Positions 33,456-42,740 of a DNA stretch of 56,374 bases are shown here, piece by piece. The DNA comes from Aneurinibacillus terranovensis DSM 18919 (lineage in GTDB: Bacteria > Bacillota > Bacilli > Aneurinibacillales > Aneurinibacillaceae). Under the pieces are notes generated by a model. It was not told where the DNA came from. It was given only the letters and a program-made list of their open reading frames with translations, and did no database searches. A program made the translations under genes and the position numbers. The stretch covers positions 1 through 56,374 of the forward strand of contig NZ_AUMJ01000036.1 in NCBI RefSeq assembly GCF_000430625.1, read 5' to 3'. The first letter of the stretch is position 1. The number at the start of each line of letters is the position of its first letter.

Positions 33456-34604
33456 CTAATCGCTTACCGCCTGTTTCGGTTGATAAATACAGAACGGTTC
33501 TTCTGCGAGGAGGTCGCCCGTCATTCCATAGGCTCTGGCACGGCAGCCCTCGCAAACATTTCTGTACTCACAGATGCCGCATTTTCCTTTAAGATTGGCT
33601 GTATCACGTAATTGGCTGAAAATTTCTGAGCCTTCCCAAATCTCCTGGATGGTCTGGCGGCGGATATTTCCCGCTTCAACAGGCAGATAACCGCAGGGCT
33701 GTACGATTCCCTTATGGGAAAGGAAGCAGACGCCGGTACCGGCCAGACACCCCTTGGTCATAGCGGCCATGCCGTGCGTTTTTGAGGTAACCTGAATTCC
33801 TTCCGCTTTGGCGCGCTGGCGCATGATTCGGAAGTAGTGGGGGGCACAGGTAGCCTTTAATTCCAGCGGAACTTTTAAAGACTGATCGTAAAACCAGTTA
33901 AGCACCCGTTCATACTCAGCAGCCGGAATCATTTGCGTCGCAGAAAGCTGCGCGCCGCATCCTACCGGCACCAGCATAAACAGATGAAGAGCCGTCGCTT
34001 TTTCATCGAGCGCAAGCTGCATCACCTGTTCGATTTCCTGCACATTGTGTGTGGTGATTGTCGTATTAAATTGAATGGGTACACCCTGGTTCACCAGATG
34101 GCGGGCGCCGTTTAACGCCGTTTGAAAAGCGCCATGTATCCCACGGAATTGGTCATGCGTTTCCTGTCGGGCTCCGTCCAGGCTAATCGAGACGCGCTGC
34201 ACACCGGCCTTTTTAATTTTTTTAGCCATCTCTTCATTAATCAGGGTGCCGTTGGAGGCAAGGGCGATACGCAAGCCTTTCGAAGTTGCGTAACCGGCAA
34301 TTTCAAAAATATCCGGCCGGTACAGCGGTTCTCCTCCGGTTAAAATGATAATTGGATTGGCAAAACCGGCAATTTCATCAATCATCCGAAAGGCTTCCTC
34401 TGTCGAGAGCTCGTCCGGATTTCGCTGCGGTTGAGCCGTTGCCCGGCAATGAACGCATTTTAAATTACATCCTTCTGTTAGTTCCCAGAAAATCAGGCGA
34501 AGTTGATTTTTCTTATTCTTCATGTATTGACCGGCTTCCTCTGTGCTCATCTGTTTCATCTTTTCCCGTGCCGTATAAATGGGCATTGCGCCTGGATGTT
34601 CCAT
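33456..34604 (-). CDS. Radical SAM/SPASM protein, AhbC/AhbD/NirJ-like
   Basis: About 382 residues from ATG 34604, chosen because GGGGAG lies 12 bases upstream; the frame is open to 34640. The radical SAM cluster motif C-x3-C-x2-C is in ELTEGCNLKCVHCRATAQP (C46, C50, C53 from this start), followed by LTGGEPL and SLDGA. The C-terminal region has SPASM-type cysteines (GCLAGTGVCFLS, QPCGYLPVEAGNIR, CGICEYRNVCEGCRARAYG) for extra Fe-S clusters. The pattern is that of the AhbC/AhbD/NirJ group (side-chain removal in siroheme-dependent heme or heme d1 synthesis). Relatives include peptide-modifying enzymes, and no heme-path neighbours or precursor peptide are visible, so the substrate stays open. Confidence 0.8.
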   Translation of the reverse strand: MEHPGAMPIYTAREKMKQMSTEEAGQYMKNKKNQLRLIFWELTEGCNLKCVHCRATAQPQRNPDELSTEEAFRMIDEIAGFANPIIILTGGEPLYRPDIFEIAGYATSKGLRIALASNGTLINEEMAKKIKKAGVQRVSISLDGARQETHDQFRGIHGAFQTALNGARHLVNQGVPIQFNTTITTHNVQEIEQVMQLALDEKATALHLFMLVPVGCGAQLSATQMIPAAEYERVLNWFYDQSLKVPLELKATCAPHYFRIMRQRAKAEGIQVTSKTHGMAAMTKGCLAGTGVCFLSHKGIVQPCGYLPVEAGNIRRQTIQEIWEGSEIFSQLRDTANLKGKCGICEYRNVCEGCRARAYGMTGDLLAEEPFCIYQPKQAVSD

Positions 34605-34753
34605 ATAGCTTTTCCACTCCCCGTTACCTGTTAAATACATACAAAATAGGCTCGTTTACAAGATGTAATTTTAACATGGCCGGTATAAATTGGACGCGCA
34701 TTCATTCCCGTTTCTCTGTCGGATTTGTGAATTTTTTTCGCAAAATACATGAA

Positions 34754-34784
34754 CGGATATTCTTATGGATTGGGAGGAATACTT
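34754..34784 (+). promoter_or_regulatory. Sigma-G-like promoter of the spore protein gene
   Basis: CGGATA (34754-34759), 18 bases, AATACTT (34778-34784). Compared with the forespore sigma-G pattern TGAATA/CATACTA this matches 4 of 6 and 5 of 7 positions with correct spacing. It lies 29 bases before the ATG of the small spore protein. Confidence 0.5.
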
Positions 34785-34812
34785 GATAGTGGAATGAGGA
34801 GGTGAGCACATT

Positions 34813-34989
34813 ATGGCAAACAAGAAAAATGCGATCGAGCAGGGACTAAAAGCTGCACAGCAGCAGGCGAAAAACAGCCAGGAACAGCAGCAGGTTCAAG
34901 AATTATCCTCCCAGCTGCAAAATAACACCACAAATACCGGAACAAACGGTACGGCTGTAACTGAGGCCGAAACGAATGTGGAAAGCTAA
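34813..34989 (+). CDS. Small acid-soluble spore protein, gamma-type-like
   Basis: 58 residues, very rich in Q, N, A and T with no aromatic residues: MANKKNAIEQGLKAAQQQAK and so on, ending TEAETNVES. Gamma-type SASPs are small Q/N-rich storage proteins of the spore core, broken down by the GPR protease during germination to supply amino acids; an 'E(T/F)xxETNVxxV'-like site is partly seen in TEAETNVES. GAGGAGGTGA directly precedes the ATG, and a sigma-G-like promoter lies upstream. The resemblance is compositional, so a different small spore protein is possible. Confidence 0.6.
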   Translation: MANKKNAIEQGLKAAQQQAKNSQEQQQVQELSSQLQNNTTNTGTNGTAVTEAETNVES

Positions 34990-35000
34990 AAATGGAAAAA

Positions 35001-35034
35001 AATAAAGGCGGTGCATTTTGCATCCGCCTTATTT
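35001..35034 (+). terminator. Terminator of the spore protein gene
   Basis: AATAAAGGCGG-TGCA pairs with TGCA-CCGCCTTATT (35001-35034 overall) with a short T loop. It lies 12 bases after the stop codon, and the 38-bp repeat starts right behind it. Confidence 0.75.
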
Positions 35035-35072
35035 ACCGTTAAAGAAAGTATATGTTGCTTTACAGTGTTAAA
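35035..35072. repeat. 38-bp dispersed repeat, copy 1 (half palindrome)
   Basis: The 38 bases from ACCGTTAAAGAAAGTATATG onward are identical to 56233-56270. In this copy only the left arm of the palindrome is present; the sequence after GTTAAA diverges. Both copies lie just behind a terminator hairpin. Confidence 0.85.
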
Positions 35073-35220
35073 CTGAATGGAGTTGCCTTCGTTAGTCTAT
35101 TTTTGTTTGAATGATAAAAAAATATCAGGCATAGACTACACACAAACCTGAAACTCCAAAAGAGTATAAAGAAAGAAAAAAGTAAAAGATTAGGGCCTCA
35201 AAGAACAGTTGTGTATGTTC

Positions 35221-35799
35221 TTACTTTGTATTTGTCTTATTCAACTCCTTATATCGAAAACACTCCATAACATGATCACTCACCATCCCGGTAGCCTGCA
35301 TGAAAGAGTAACAGATGGTGCTGCCGACGAATTTAAATCCTCGTTTTTTTAAAGCTTTGCTCATTTGATCCGACATGGGTGTACTGGCAGGCACTTCCGC
35401 CAGGCTGCTCCAATGATTCAACAGCGGTGTGCCCCCGACGAATTCCCAAATATAGCGGTCAAAACTGCCAAACTCATCCTGGACACGGAGGAAAGACTGC
35501 GCGTTGCCTATCGCGGCGTTTATTTTTATCCGATTTCGAATAATCCCTTCGTTATTCAGCAGTTCTTGAATCTTATGCTCGTCATAAGCCGCAATTTTTC
35601 TAGCATCAAAGTTATCAAATGCCTTTCGGTAATTCTCTCTTTTTTTCAAAACGGTAATCCAGCTTAACCCCGCCTGCACACCTTCCAATATCAGCATTTC
35701 AAACAATTTTTGATCGTCGTGAACCGGCACTCCCCACTCCGCATCATGATATTCAATATAGAGGGGGTCGTTGGTTGCCCATCCGCATCGTGTTTTCAT
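35221..35799 (-). CDS. tag: DNA-3-methyladenine glycosylase I
   Basis: 192 residues, full length for Tag. The N-terminal RCGWATNDPLYIEYHDAEWG carries the first zinc-ligand cysteine (C5) and histidine (H18); the C-terminal SDHVMECFRYKEL supplies H and C for the same HHCC-type zinc site. The middle shows LFEMLILEGVQAGLSWITVL, with the conserved E and W residues that hold 3-methyladenine. It removes 3-methyladenine from alkylated DNA, starting base-excision repair. The ATG at 35799 lies after a weak ribosome site. It stands alone, divergent from the riboswitch-controlled unit. Confidence 0.92.
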   Translation of the reverse strand: MKTRCGWATNDPLYIEYHDAEWGVPVHDDQKLFEMLILEGVQAGLSWITVLKKRENYRKAFDNFDARKIAAYDEHKIQELLNNEGIIRNRIKINAAIGNAQSFLRVQDEFGSFDRYIWEFVGGTPLLNHWSSLAEVPASTPMSDQMSKALKKRGFKFVGSTICYSFMQATGMVSDHVMECFRYKELNKTNTK

Positions 35800-36029
35800 T
35801 GTCTATACCTCATATTTGTTTGTTTTTTCTTTTATGATAACACAGCGGAGGAAGCCCACCCACTGTTCCATGAAGACTGCTGTTGCATTCATCGTCATTT
35901 GCTGTCCTCTTTTGTCATTCAATGTAACATATTGGCACATTGAAATTTTTATAGTGGAAATGATTTTGAAAAAATGTAAAATAAAAGAGGTGATTGGTAT
36001 AAAGGATTCGCTTCTTTCTTCCTAAAAAA

Positions 36030-36112
36030 ACATATTTGGCAAACCTGTCGAAAGGCAGGGACGCAAAGCTATGGGCCTAAAGCAGTTCGCTGCTATGGTT
36101 GCCAAGTTGCAC
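36030..36112 (+). promoter_or_regulatory. Cyclic di-GMP-I (GEMM) riboswitch
   Basis: The segment TTTGGCAAACCTGTCGAAAG, GCAGGGACGCAAAGC, TATGGGCCTAAAG and ATGGTTGCCAAG has the GEMM-I layout. It contains the P1b GAAA tetraloop (CCTGTC-GAAA-GGCAGG), the invariant GGGACGCAAAGC, GGGCCTAA, and a closing GGTTGCCAAGTTGC that pairs with GGCAA. A terminator follows at 36119, so c-di-GMP should decide between termination and read-through into the chemoreceptor gene. The region 35800-36030 upstream shows no gene; its promoter was not located with confidence. Confidence 0.92.
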
Positions 36113-36118
36113 GTAAAA

Positions 36119-36167
36119 AACAACTTCCGGTTGCTTTGTTGCAGTGCCTTGGAAGTTGTTTTTATTT
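36119..36167 (+). terminator. Terminator controlled by the c-di-GMP riboswitch
   Basis: AACAACTTCC (36119-36128) pairs with GGAAGTTGTT (36151-36160), then TTTATTT. The 5' arm follows the aptamer (GTTGCACGTAAAA) closely, so pairing of the aptamer's 3' strand with it or with the terminator stem could form the switch. It lies 120 bases before the chemoreceptor start. Confidence 0.8.
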
Positions 36168-36286
36168 GCTCCCAAAGCTGAACAGGAAGGGAGGAGAAGG
36201 ACTGCCGAATGATTTTCAGGAGATGTTTATCAACAAAAAGAGAGCCGTTTAATTACAAACAAGAACAAATCTAAGGAGAGTAAAAA

Positions 36287-38029
36287 ATGAAAAAGAAAAA
36301 GCTTAAAATGTCTGTTACTGCTAAACTTGTTTCTATTTCACTCGCGATTTTGCTTCTTTTTGGTTTATCAACGATGACGCTGGCTTATTTTATGCTGAAA
36401 AACAGCAACCTGAAAAGCATGGATAAACAGTTGAATGACACTTCTACCATTCTGGCCGAGCAGATCAATCGTGATAAATTAAAGTCGATTATGAACGAGC
36501 CGAACGATAAAAACCCGGACGTCCTTGAAGCCACGAAGAACATGGATAAGATGATGGGCCAATCCGCAATTATCAGCAATTTATACATAATTACGTCAAA
36601 GAACGGCTCGTACTATGCGCCTACAATGAGTACGAGTGTTTTAAAAACAGGGGCCAAGTATGATACCGACATGGTAAAAGCAGGCTTATCCCCGGATATG
36701 ATCGCTGCGGTAAAGAGAGCGTTTGAAGAGAAAAAAGTTCAGGCAACAGCGATTTACGGGGATGCCTTCGGACAGTATAAAACCGGATTTGCTCCTATAC
36801 TCGATGAAAATGGCACGGTGCTTGCTGTGTATGCCGTGGATTACGACGTATCTTCAGTAACCCGGAAGGCATGGGCGGAAGCTCTCAATATCTTTTATTT
36901 CACTCTGCTGTTCATCGTTATTTTTGGAGTCGTTCTGTATGCTTTTATTAAGAAAATGGTGAAGCCGATCGTTTATTTGTCAGAAGTATCCCGAAAAGTA
37001 GCAGACGGCAACTTGGAGATAGAGCTCACAGAGGTGAAAACAGAGGACGAAATCGGTACCCTCAGCAGGAATTTTGCTACTATGGTCAATAGTCTGCGGG
37101 GCATTATCCAGAAGGTAACAAGCGTTTCAAGCCAGGTTTCGCATTTATCCACCAATTTATCGTCCTACATTGAAGAAACAACGTTGGAAACGAATCAAAT
37201 TTCCGCCTCCATTCAAGAAATTGCGAGTGGAACCGAGGTGCAGGTAAGCAGTGCGTCCAGCAGTGCACAATCCATTGAAGAATTGGCAATAGGAATTCAG
37301 CGTATTGCGGAGACGTCTGTTGCGGTATCGGAAGCCTCCATTACAACAGCGGAGGAGGCGCAGAGAGGAAACCAGTCTACGCAAAAAGCGGTTCAGCAGA
37401 TGGATTCGATCAGCAAATCGGTCAATAAATCGGCCTCCATCGTCCAATCGCTTGGAAACCGCTCCCAGGAAATTGTGCAGATTGTTGAAATTATCGCCGG
37501 AATCGCTTCACAGACGAACCTGTTGGCATTGAATGCCGCGATTGAAGCGGCGCGTGCCGGAGAACAAGGAAGAGGGTTTGCCGTCGTTGCGGATGAAGTG
37601 CGGAAGCTTGCGGAACAATCGGAAGAATCAGCACGACAGATTGCCGATCTTGTCCAGGAAATTCAAGGAGACACTTCGCATTCGATAACCGCGATGAATC
37701 AGGTCGTAGAAGAGGTACAGGCCGGGTTGGACGTTGTACAGCACGCGGAAAATGCGTTTTGTCAGATTCAGAAGTCGATCGAAAATATTTCCGATCAAAT
37801 CCGGGACGTTTCATCGACTTCACAGGAAATGGCGGCAAGCTCACAGGAAGTGACGGCATCTGTAGAAGAAATCGAACAGATTGCCAGGAGTTCGTCTGAC
37901 AGTACACAGGCTGTGGCGGCTTCTTCAATGAAACAGTTGTCTTCCATGAAAGAAATTCACAGTGAAGCCCAGTTGCTCCGTGAACTGGTTGAGGAACTGC
38001 AGCAGGCGATTCATCAATTCAAATTATAA
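36287..38029 (+). CDS. Methyl-accepting chemotaxis protein under c-di-GMP riboswitch control
   Basis: 580 residues. A first membrane helix (about 12-36) leads to an extracellular sensor of about 155 residues (Cache-like, [11 protein letters not shown] before the second helix). A second membrane helix (about 197-221) is followed by a HAMP domain ([20 protein letters not shown]) and a cytoplasmic signalling rod. The hairpin tip is [20 protein letters not shown] and [20 protein letters not shown]. The tail lacks a CheR-binding pentapeptide, as usual in Bacilli. AAGGAGAG precedes the ATG at 36287. The only gene-free leader is the c-di-GMP riboswitch and terminator, so receptor levels should follow c-di-GMP. 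The synthetase gene follows 53 bases later with no terminator between. Confidence 0.92.
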   Translation: MKKKKLKMSVTAKLVSISLAILLLFGLSTMTLAYFMLKNSNLKSMDKQLNDTSTILAEQINRDKLKSIMNEPNDKNPDVLEATKNMDKMMGQSAIISNLYIITSKNGSYYAPTMSTSVLKTGAKYDTDMVKAGLSPDMIAAVKRAFEEKKVQATAIYGDAFGQYKTGFAPILDENGTVLAVYAVDYDVSSVTRKAWAEALNIFYFTLLFIVIFGVVLYAFIKKMVKPIVYLSEVSRKVADGNLEIELTEVKTEDEIGTLSRNFATMVNSLRGIIQKVTSVSSQVSHLSTNLSSYIEETTLETNQISASIQEIASGTEVQVSSASSSAQSIEELAIGIQRIAETSVAVSEASITTAEEAQRGNQSTQKAVQQMDSISKSVNKSASIVQSLGNRSQEIVQIVEIIAGIASQTNLLALNAAIEAARAGEQGRGFAVVADEVRKLAEQSEESARQIADLVQEIQGDTSHSITAMNQVVEEVQAGLDVVQHAENAFCQIQKSIENISDQIRDVSSTSQEMAASSQEVTASVEEIEQIARSSSDSTQAVAASSMKQLSSMKEIHSEAQLLRELVEELQQAIHQFKL

Positions 38030-38082
38030 ATTTTGCAGGCTATGTGAAAACACTTCTTAGAAAGCAGAGGAGAAATTTGAAG

Positions 38083-41000
38083 ATGAACATACATCCTAAT
38101 GAAAAATCCGGAACGTATTCGGCTACGGCAGAGCAGTACTGGCTGACACATATGGCGCCGCCTTTGCCTGTCATGGAATTTCCGCTCGATTTTTCCCGTT
38201 CGCCTGTATATGAGTTCGCGGGACAATGCATTAGCGATGCCCCCGACAAAAGCTTTCTTTACCAGATAAAAAAGGTCTGCCGGGATAAGGGGATAAATGT
38301 AAATACCCTGCTGCTCACCGCCTACTTTGTATGGATGTACCGGTTGACGAATGAAGAAGACATGATTATAGGCATTCCCTCCACAGGATACAAAAAGACA
38401 GGTGAGGTGACTCTCATTCCTCTGCGTGTTTCGATGGCGGGGCTGAACAGGATAGACGAGGCTCTTTCTCTCGTAAGCCAGCGGGTAACTGAAGCCGCGC
38501 ATTATAGCGATTACGCATTTGATGAACTAGCGGACAAGCTCAATCCGGATAAGGATGCCGGCCGGCCCCCTGTGTATTCGACCATCTTTTCCTTGACGGA
38601 GGAAAGAATCGCCGATCCTGCGGACCTTATCTGGCAGGTGCGGGACGATGGGGAGCAGCTGAAATTTAAACTTACATTCAATAAAACGGTGTTTAAAGCC
38701 GAGTCAGTGTATCGGTTTATCAAGCAGTATAAAAAAATACTCAAGGCATTCATAGAAGACGCGTCTTTTTTATTCCGGACGTTTGACATCTTAACGGAAC
38801 AGGAACATCTCCTTTACAAGGAGTTAAATCATTCCCGTGCAGATTTTCCTGCCACACAAACTCTACCTGGCCTGTTTTACCTGGCGGCGGACAAGCACCC
38901 AAACAATATCGCCCTGTCTGCTGAGGATGGCCGGATGACATACGAGGACGTAAACAAACGTTCCAATCAACTGGCGCACAGGCTGCAATTTTATGGCCTG
39001 AAAAAAGGCGATTTTATAGGGGTTTTTATGGAACGAAGCTTGGACACTGTCGTTAGCTTACTCGGTATTATGAAAGCCGGCGGAGTGTATGTTCCGATTG
39101 ACCCTGAATATCCGGAAGACCGTGCAAGGTATATGATCCAGGATAGCAGGATATCCCATGTCGTGACGAAAAGACAGCATGAAGAAAAAGCAGTGGAACT
39201 AATCGCGGGCAATGCGTGCGTTGAAAAGATACTTTGTGTGGATGACGGTGAGTGTGAACATTATTCCGCAGATAACGTGACAAGCGGTCTCACACCGGAT
39301 GACTTTGCCTACGTTATTTATACGTCTGGCTCAACCGGCCGCCCGAAGGGAACGCTGCTTTCCCACCGGAGTGTTGTCAATCAGATTGATTATGCGATAC
39401 GGTATTATGATTGCCAGGAGTATGACATTTTTACCCAGTTCACTTCGTTTAGCTTTGATCCCTCGGTGTGCGAGACGTTTTCCGCTTTATTTTCCGGGGC
39501 AAGGCTGCATTTGCTGTCGCCTTCACAGCGCGTTTCCATCGAAGAATTCACCAATATCATCGAAGAAATAAAGGTGACCGGGGTTTTAGCCCTTCCTACC
39601 GCTTTCTTTAATCAATTGGCTTCGTATTTGTCCGACGAAGACTGTAAAAAACTCGCTTCCGTAAAACGCATCGTTGTAGGGGGAGAAGCATTAACCGGTT
39701 CCATGGTCCGCCTCTGGCAAAAACGGTTTGGGACCAACATTACGATTATCAATGCGTATGGGCCGACAGAATGTACGATCATGTCTACCTCGTATAAAAT
39801 TAGCCATCTTGTACCGGATACACAGAACGGTATACCGATAGGAAGGCCGGTGCAAAATTATGAAATGTACATCCTCGACAGCGCAGGGCAGCTTTGTCCG
39901 GTTCATGTACCCGGTGAGCTGTATATCGGAGGCGAGGGGTTGGCGCAGGGCTATCTGAATCAGCCAGAAAAAACAGCTGAAGCGTTTATACCCCACCCAT
40001 TTTCTACTATGCCGGGGGCACGTCTCTATAAAACAGGCGACCTTGTCCGCTTGCTCGCGGATGGAAATATTGAATTTATCAGCCGTAAAGATACGCAGGT
40101 GAAAATTCGCGGGCACCGCATTGAACCGGGTGAAATCGAAGAGGTATTGGCCGGGCGGGAAGAAGTGCAGGAGGCGGCGGTCATTGCACAGAAAGCGCAG
40201 GACGGAAACAATCGCCTGATTGCTTATTATACGACGGTGGACAAGCAGCCTCTTCACGGGAGAGAAATTCGGGACTTTCTTGCCGGTTCGCTGCCGGGCT
40301 ACATGGTCCCCGAACAAATCATCCACCTGGCAGCTATGCCTCTTTCCCCGACCGGTAAAATTGACCGGAAAGGTCTGGCAGCCAGAGAAATAGAGTCGGC
40401 GATGCCGCAGGAAAGCTATGCGCCTCCCCGAAATGCGACGGAGAAGCTGATAGCAGAAGCCTGGGAAAAAGTCCTTGGTGTGAAAAAAGTAGGCATTTAT
40501 GACGACTTCTTTATGATTGGCGGGCATTCGCTGAAGGTTCTGCGCATTCTCGTACTGGTAAAGCCTTCTTTTCCCCATTTAAAAATCCAGGACTTTTTCC
40601 GCTACCGTACCGTCGCCGAACTGGCCGAGTATGCTGAGAAGCGGGAACCGCAGGAATCACAGAAAGTACAGACGGCGGGTGAGACGATTTCGAATGCCAA
40701 TCTGGCTTCCGGGGAATGGAAAGTGCGAGACCTTGCGGAACCTGCACGAATAACAGGAGCTGTCTCTTCCGGGAGCAAGCCGGAAAATATTCTGCTCACA
40801 GGAGCGACCGGTTATCTTGGGGCCCATATCTTATATGAGCTTTTACTGCAAACTTCGGCAACGGTTTACTGCCTTGTTCGAAGTTCAGAGGGAATTTCCG
40901 GGGAAGAACGCCTTACGGATACGATGCGCTTTTACTTTGGCGGGGAAGGCGCAAAAAGGCTGGAAGACCGGGCTGTTATCGTTGAGGGGGATTTAGGGAA

Positions 41001-41919
41001 AGCTGATCTGGGTCTATCGCCGGCAATAACGTTCCACCTGCACAAGGTGATTGACACGATTATTCACAGCGGCGCCGATGTTCGCCATTTCGGCGACTCC
41101 GCCCAGTTTGATAAGGTTAACACCCGGGGAACCTCGTTTCTGCTGGACATCGCCCGTCATAAAAAAGGTGTTCATTTTCACCACATCTCCACGATAAGCG
41201 TACCGGAAGAACTCGCGGAAAGCGGGCAGTGGGGTGATTTTGCTCAAACGGGCGACTTTACGTATGATGTGACGCTGGAAAACGGATATACAAACAGCAA
41301 GCTCCAGGCGGAGAAGCTGGTTCGCGAAGCGATGCGTACCGGCGTGCCGGCGACCATTTATCGGGCGGGCAATTTAACCTGCCACTCTGAAACGGGGTTA
41401 TTTCAGCGCAACATGGAAAGCAACGCGTTTTACCGGATGATAAAAGCGGCGCTGCTGCTGGGAGCGGCTCCTTCCGCCAATTGGTACGTCGACGTAACGC
41501 CAATCGATTACGCGAGCCGGGCGATTGTAAACCTGGTGCATCAATCCGATATGGAAGGGCGGACGTTCCACATTTGCAACCCGCAGCAGCTTCTGTATGA
41601 CGAGTTTATCCGGATATTGCAATCGTTCGGGTATGACATACAGCTGATGGAAGCCGACCGTTATCAACAATGGTTATTCCTGTCAAATCACGATACCGGG
41701 CGTGAGGAAGCGCTGCAGCTGGCGATGGCGCAGCTGGATGGAGACGGAGCGAAGGATTCGGAATATCGCTATACCTGTAACGAGACAGAAAAATTCCTCA
41801 GGGGAACGGGCATCAGCTGCGCGAAACCCGACCGTCAACTGCTTCAGCTGCTCGTAAACTATGCGGTCAAGACCAGATATTTTCCGGCAGCAAACGGGCA
41901 TGAAAAAGTACTGGTATAA
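38083..41919 (+). CDS. Single-module NRPS-like synthetase: half-condensation, adenylation, carrier, thioester reductase
   Basis: 1278 residues from ATG 38083, chosen for AGAGGAGA upstream; the frame is open to 38044. Residues 1-250 equal the C-terminal lobe of a condensation domain; the N-lobe with HHxxxDG is absent. Adenylation domain 260-765: YTSGSTGRPKG (core A3), NAYGPTE (A5), YKTGDLVR (A7), KIRGHRIEPGEIE (A8), PTGKIDRKGL (A10). Carrier domain 780-850 with GGHSL, S816 for phosphopantetheine. Reductase domain 900-1278: LLTGATGYLGAHIL (NADPH fold) and Y-x3-K in GYTNSKLQAEKL. The enzyme should activate one acid, load it, and release it as an aldehyde or alcohol. By hand alignment to GrsA the specificity residues are D-P-C-A-V-G-A-I-M, matching no code I know. 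The PPTase gene follows directly. Confidence 0.85.
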   Translation: MNIHPNEKSGTYSATAEQYWLTHMAPPLPVMEFPLDFSRSPVYEFAGQCISDAPDKSFLYQIKKVCRDKGINVNTLLLTAYFVWMYRLTNEEDMIIGIPSTGYKKTGEVTLIPLRVSMAGLNRIDEALSLVSQRVTEAAHYSDYAFDELADKLNPDKDAGRPPVYSTIFSLTEERIADPADLIWQVRDDGEQLKFKLTFNKTVFKAESVYRFIKQYKKILKAFIEDASFLFRTFDILTEQEHLLYKELNHSRADFPATQTLPGLFYLAADKHPNNIALSAEDGRMTYEDVNKRSNQLAHRLQFYGLKKGDFIGVFMERSLDTVVSLLGIMKAGGVYVPIDPEYPEDRARYMIQDSRISHVVTKRQHEEKAVELIAGNACVEKILCVDDGECEHYSADNVTSGLTPDDFAYVIYTSGSTGRPKGTLLSHRSVVNQIDYAIRYYDCQEYDIFTQFTSFSFDPSVCETFSALFSGARLHLLSPSQRVSIEEFTNIIEEIKVTGVLALPTAFFNQLASYLSDEDCKKLASVKRIVVGGEALTGSMVRLWQKRFGTNITIINAYGPTECTIMSTSYKISHLVPDTQNGIPIGRPVQNYEMYILDSAGQLCPVHVPGELYIGGEGLAQGYLNQPEKTAEAFIPHPFSTMPGARLYKTGDLVRLLADGNIEFISRKDTQVKIRGHRIEPGEIEEVLAGREEVQEAAVIAQKAQDGNNRLIAYYTTVDKQPLHGREIRDFLAGSLPGYMVPEQIIHLAAMPLSPTGKIDRKGLAAREIESAMPQESYAPPRNATEKLIAEAWEKVLGVKKVGIYDDFFMIGGHSLKVLRILVLVKPSFPHLKIQDFFRYRTVAELAEYAEKREPQESQKVQTAGETISNANLASGEWKVRDLAEPARITGAVSSGSKPENILLTGATGYLGAHILYELLLQTSATVYCLVRSSEGISGEERLTDTMRFYFGGEGAKRLEDRAVIVEGDLGKADLGLSPAITFHLHKVIDTIIHSGADVRHFGDSAQFDKVNTRGTSFLLDIARHKKGVHFHHISTISVPEELAESGQWGDFAQTGDFTYDVTLENGYTNSKLQAEKLVREAMRTGVPATIYRAGNLTCHSETGLFQRNMESNAFYRMIKAALLLGAAPSANWYVDVTPIDYASRAIVNLVHQSDMEGRTFHICNPQQLLYDEFIRILQSFGYDIQLMEADRYQQWLFLSNHDTGREEALQLAMAQLDGDGAKDSEYRYTCNETEKFLRGTGISCAKPDRQLLQLLVNYAVKTRYFPAANGHEKVLV

Positions 41920-41924
41920 AGCTG

Positions 41925-42602
41925 TTGAAAATAACCGAACCGATGATTCAACTTTTTGCGAGTGCTTTTGGAGAGCCGTTTTCAGACTTTCAAATGAAAA
42001 AATATATGAATGAGCTGTCCCCCGAAGAACAGGAGCGCATTTTGCAGTATAAGAACCCGGAAGACCGGCAGAGAACACTGCTGGCAAGTAAAATGACCAG
42101 TGCGATCCTTGAACGTTATTTTGATAAAAAGCATCCTGTACAAATAAAACGGGACAACATGGGACGCCCTTATCTTTGCTCGGAACCGGCATGGGGGGGA
42201 GATTTTAATCTCAGCCACTCGGGAGCATGGATTCTTTGCGCCGTTGCGAATTCGGGCAGGGTAGGCATTGATGTGGAAAGAATCGAGCCGATTGATCTTT
42301 CGGCTGCCGCGTACTGTTTTTCCGACGATGAATGCAGGCGGCTGTTCCGGCAACCCGCGGAAAACCAGCTCCACTTTTTTTATGAACGGTGGACGGAAAA
42401 AGAAGCTCTCGCTAAAACGGTGGGGGTCGGATTGCTGGAGACAATAACAGATCTTAAAGCGGAGCCTCATTCCTCCCACACAGTTAAGTGGAACGTGAAG
42501 CATTACTGTCTCGATCGGGAGTACCTTGCATGTCTGGTGTCTACGGAAGGGTGCTGTCCGGAGGAAATTGTATTCTTGGCTCATAGAGATATTGGTTTAT
42601 AA
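41925..42602 (+). CDS. Sfp-type 4'-phosphopantetheinyl transferase
   Basis: 225 residues. The magnesium and CoA motifs of Sfp-type transferases are present: NLSHSGAWILCAV, VGIDVERIEPID (D and E ligands) and FYERWTEKEALAKTVGVGL. It moves phosphopantetheine from CoA to S816 of the carrier domain in the preceding synthetase, five bases upstream. The TTG at 41925 or the ATG at 41943 may be the start; neither has a strong ribosome site, which suggests coupling to the synthetase stop. A terminator follows 100 bases later, closing the MCP-synthetase-PPTase unit. Confidence 0.9.
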   Translation: MKITEPMIQLFASAFGEPFSDFQMKKYMNELSPEEQERILQYKNPEDRQRTLLASKMTSAILERYFDKKHPVQIKRDNMGRPYLCSEPAWGGDFNLSHSGAWILCAVANSGRVGIDVERIEPIDLSAAAYCFSDDECRRLFRQPAENQLHFFYERWTEKEALAKTVGVGLLETITDLKAEPHSSHTVKWNVKHYCLDREYLACLVSTEGCCPEEIVFLAHRDIGL

Positions 42603-42675
42603 GCGAAGTTAAGCAGGAAGAAATAGCGGACGTGTTGAATTGCCCTGCTTCAGTATTGAATTACCGGATTCACCA

Positions 42676-42740
42676 TTGAATAAAAATTTATTCAAAAAAA
42701 GCAAGGCCCCCCTCGCAAATTTTGCCGTTGGGGGTTTTTA
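42676..42740 (+). terminator. Palindrome and terminator after the PPTase gene
   Basis: A perfect dyad TTGAATAAA-AA-TTTATTCAA (42676-42695) is followed by CCCCCC (42707-42712) pairing with GGGGG (42730-42734) and TTTTT. The second is a normal terminator for the synthetase-PPTase transcript. The rest of the gap up to 42860 holds no gene. Confidence 0.65.

Noticed and set aside
39691-40578. Long antisense frame of 295 codons within the synthetase gene
   Set aside because: It lies opposite a clear adenylation domain, has no ribosome site and shows no recognisable family; it is a by-product of codon usage in GC-rich sequence.
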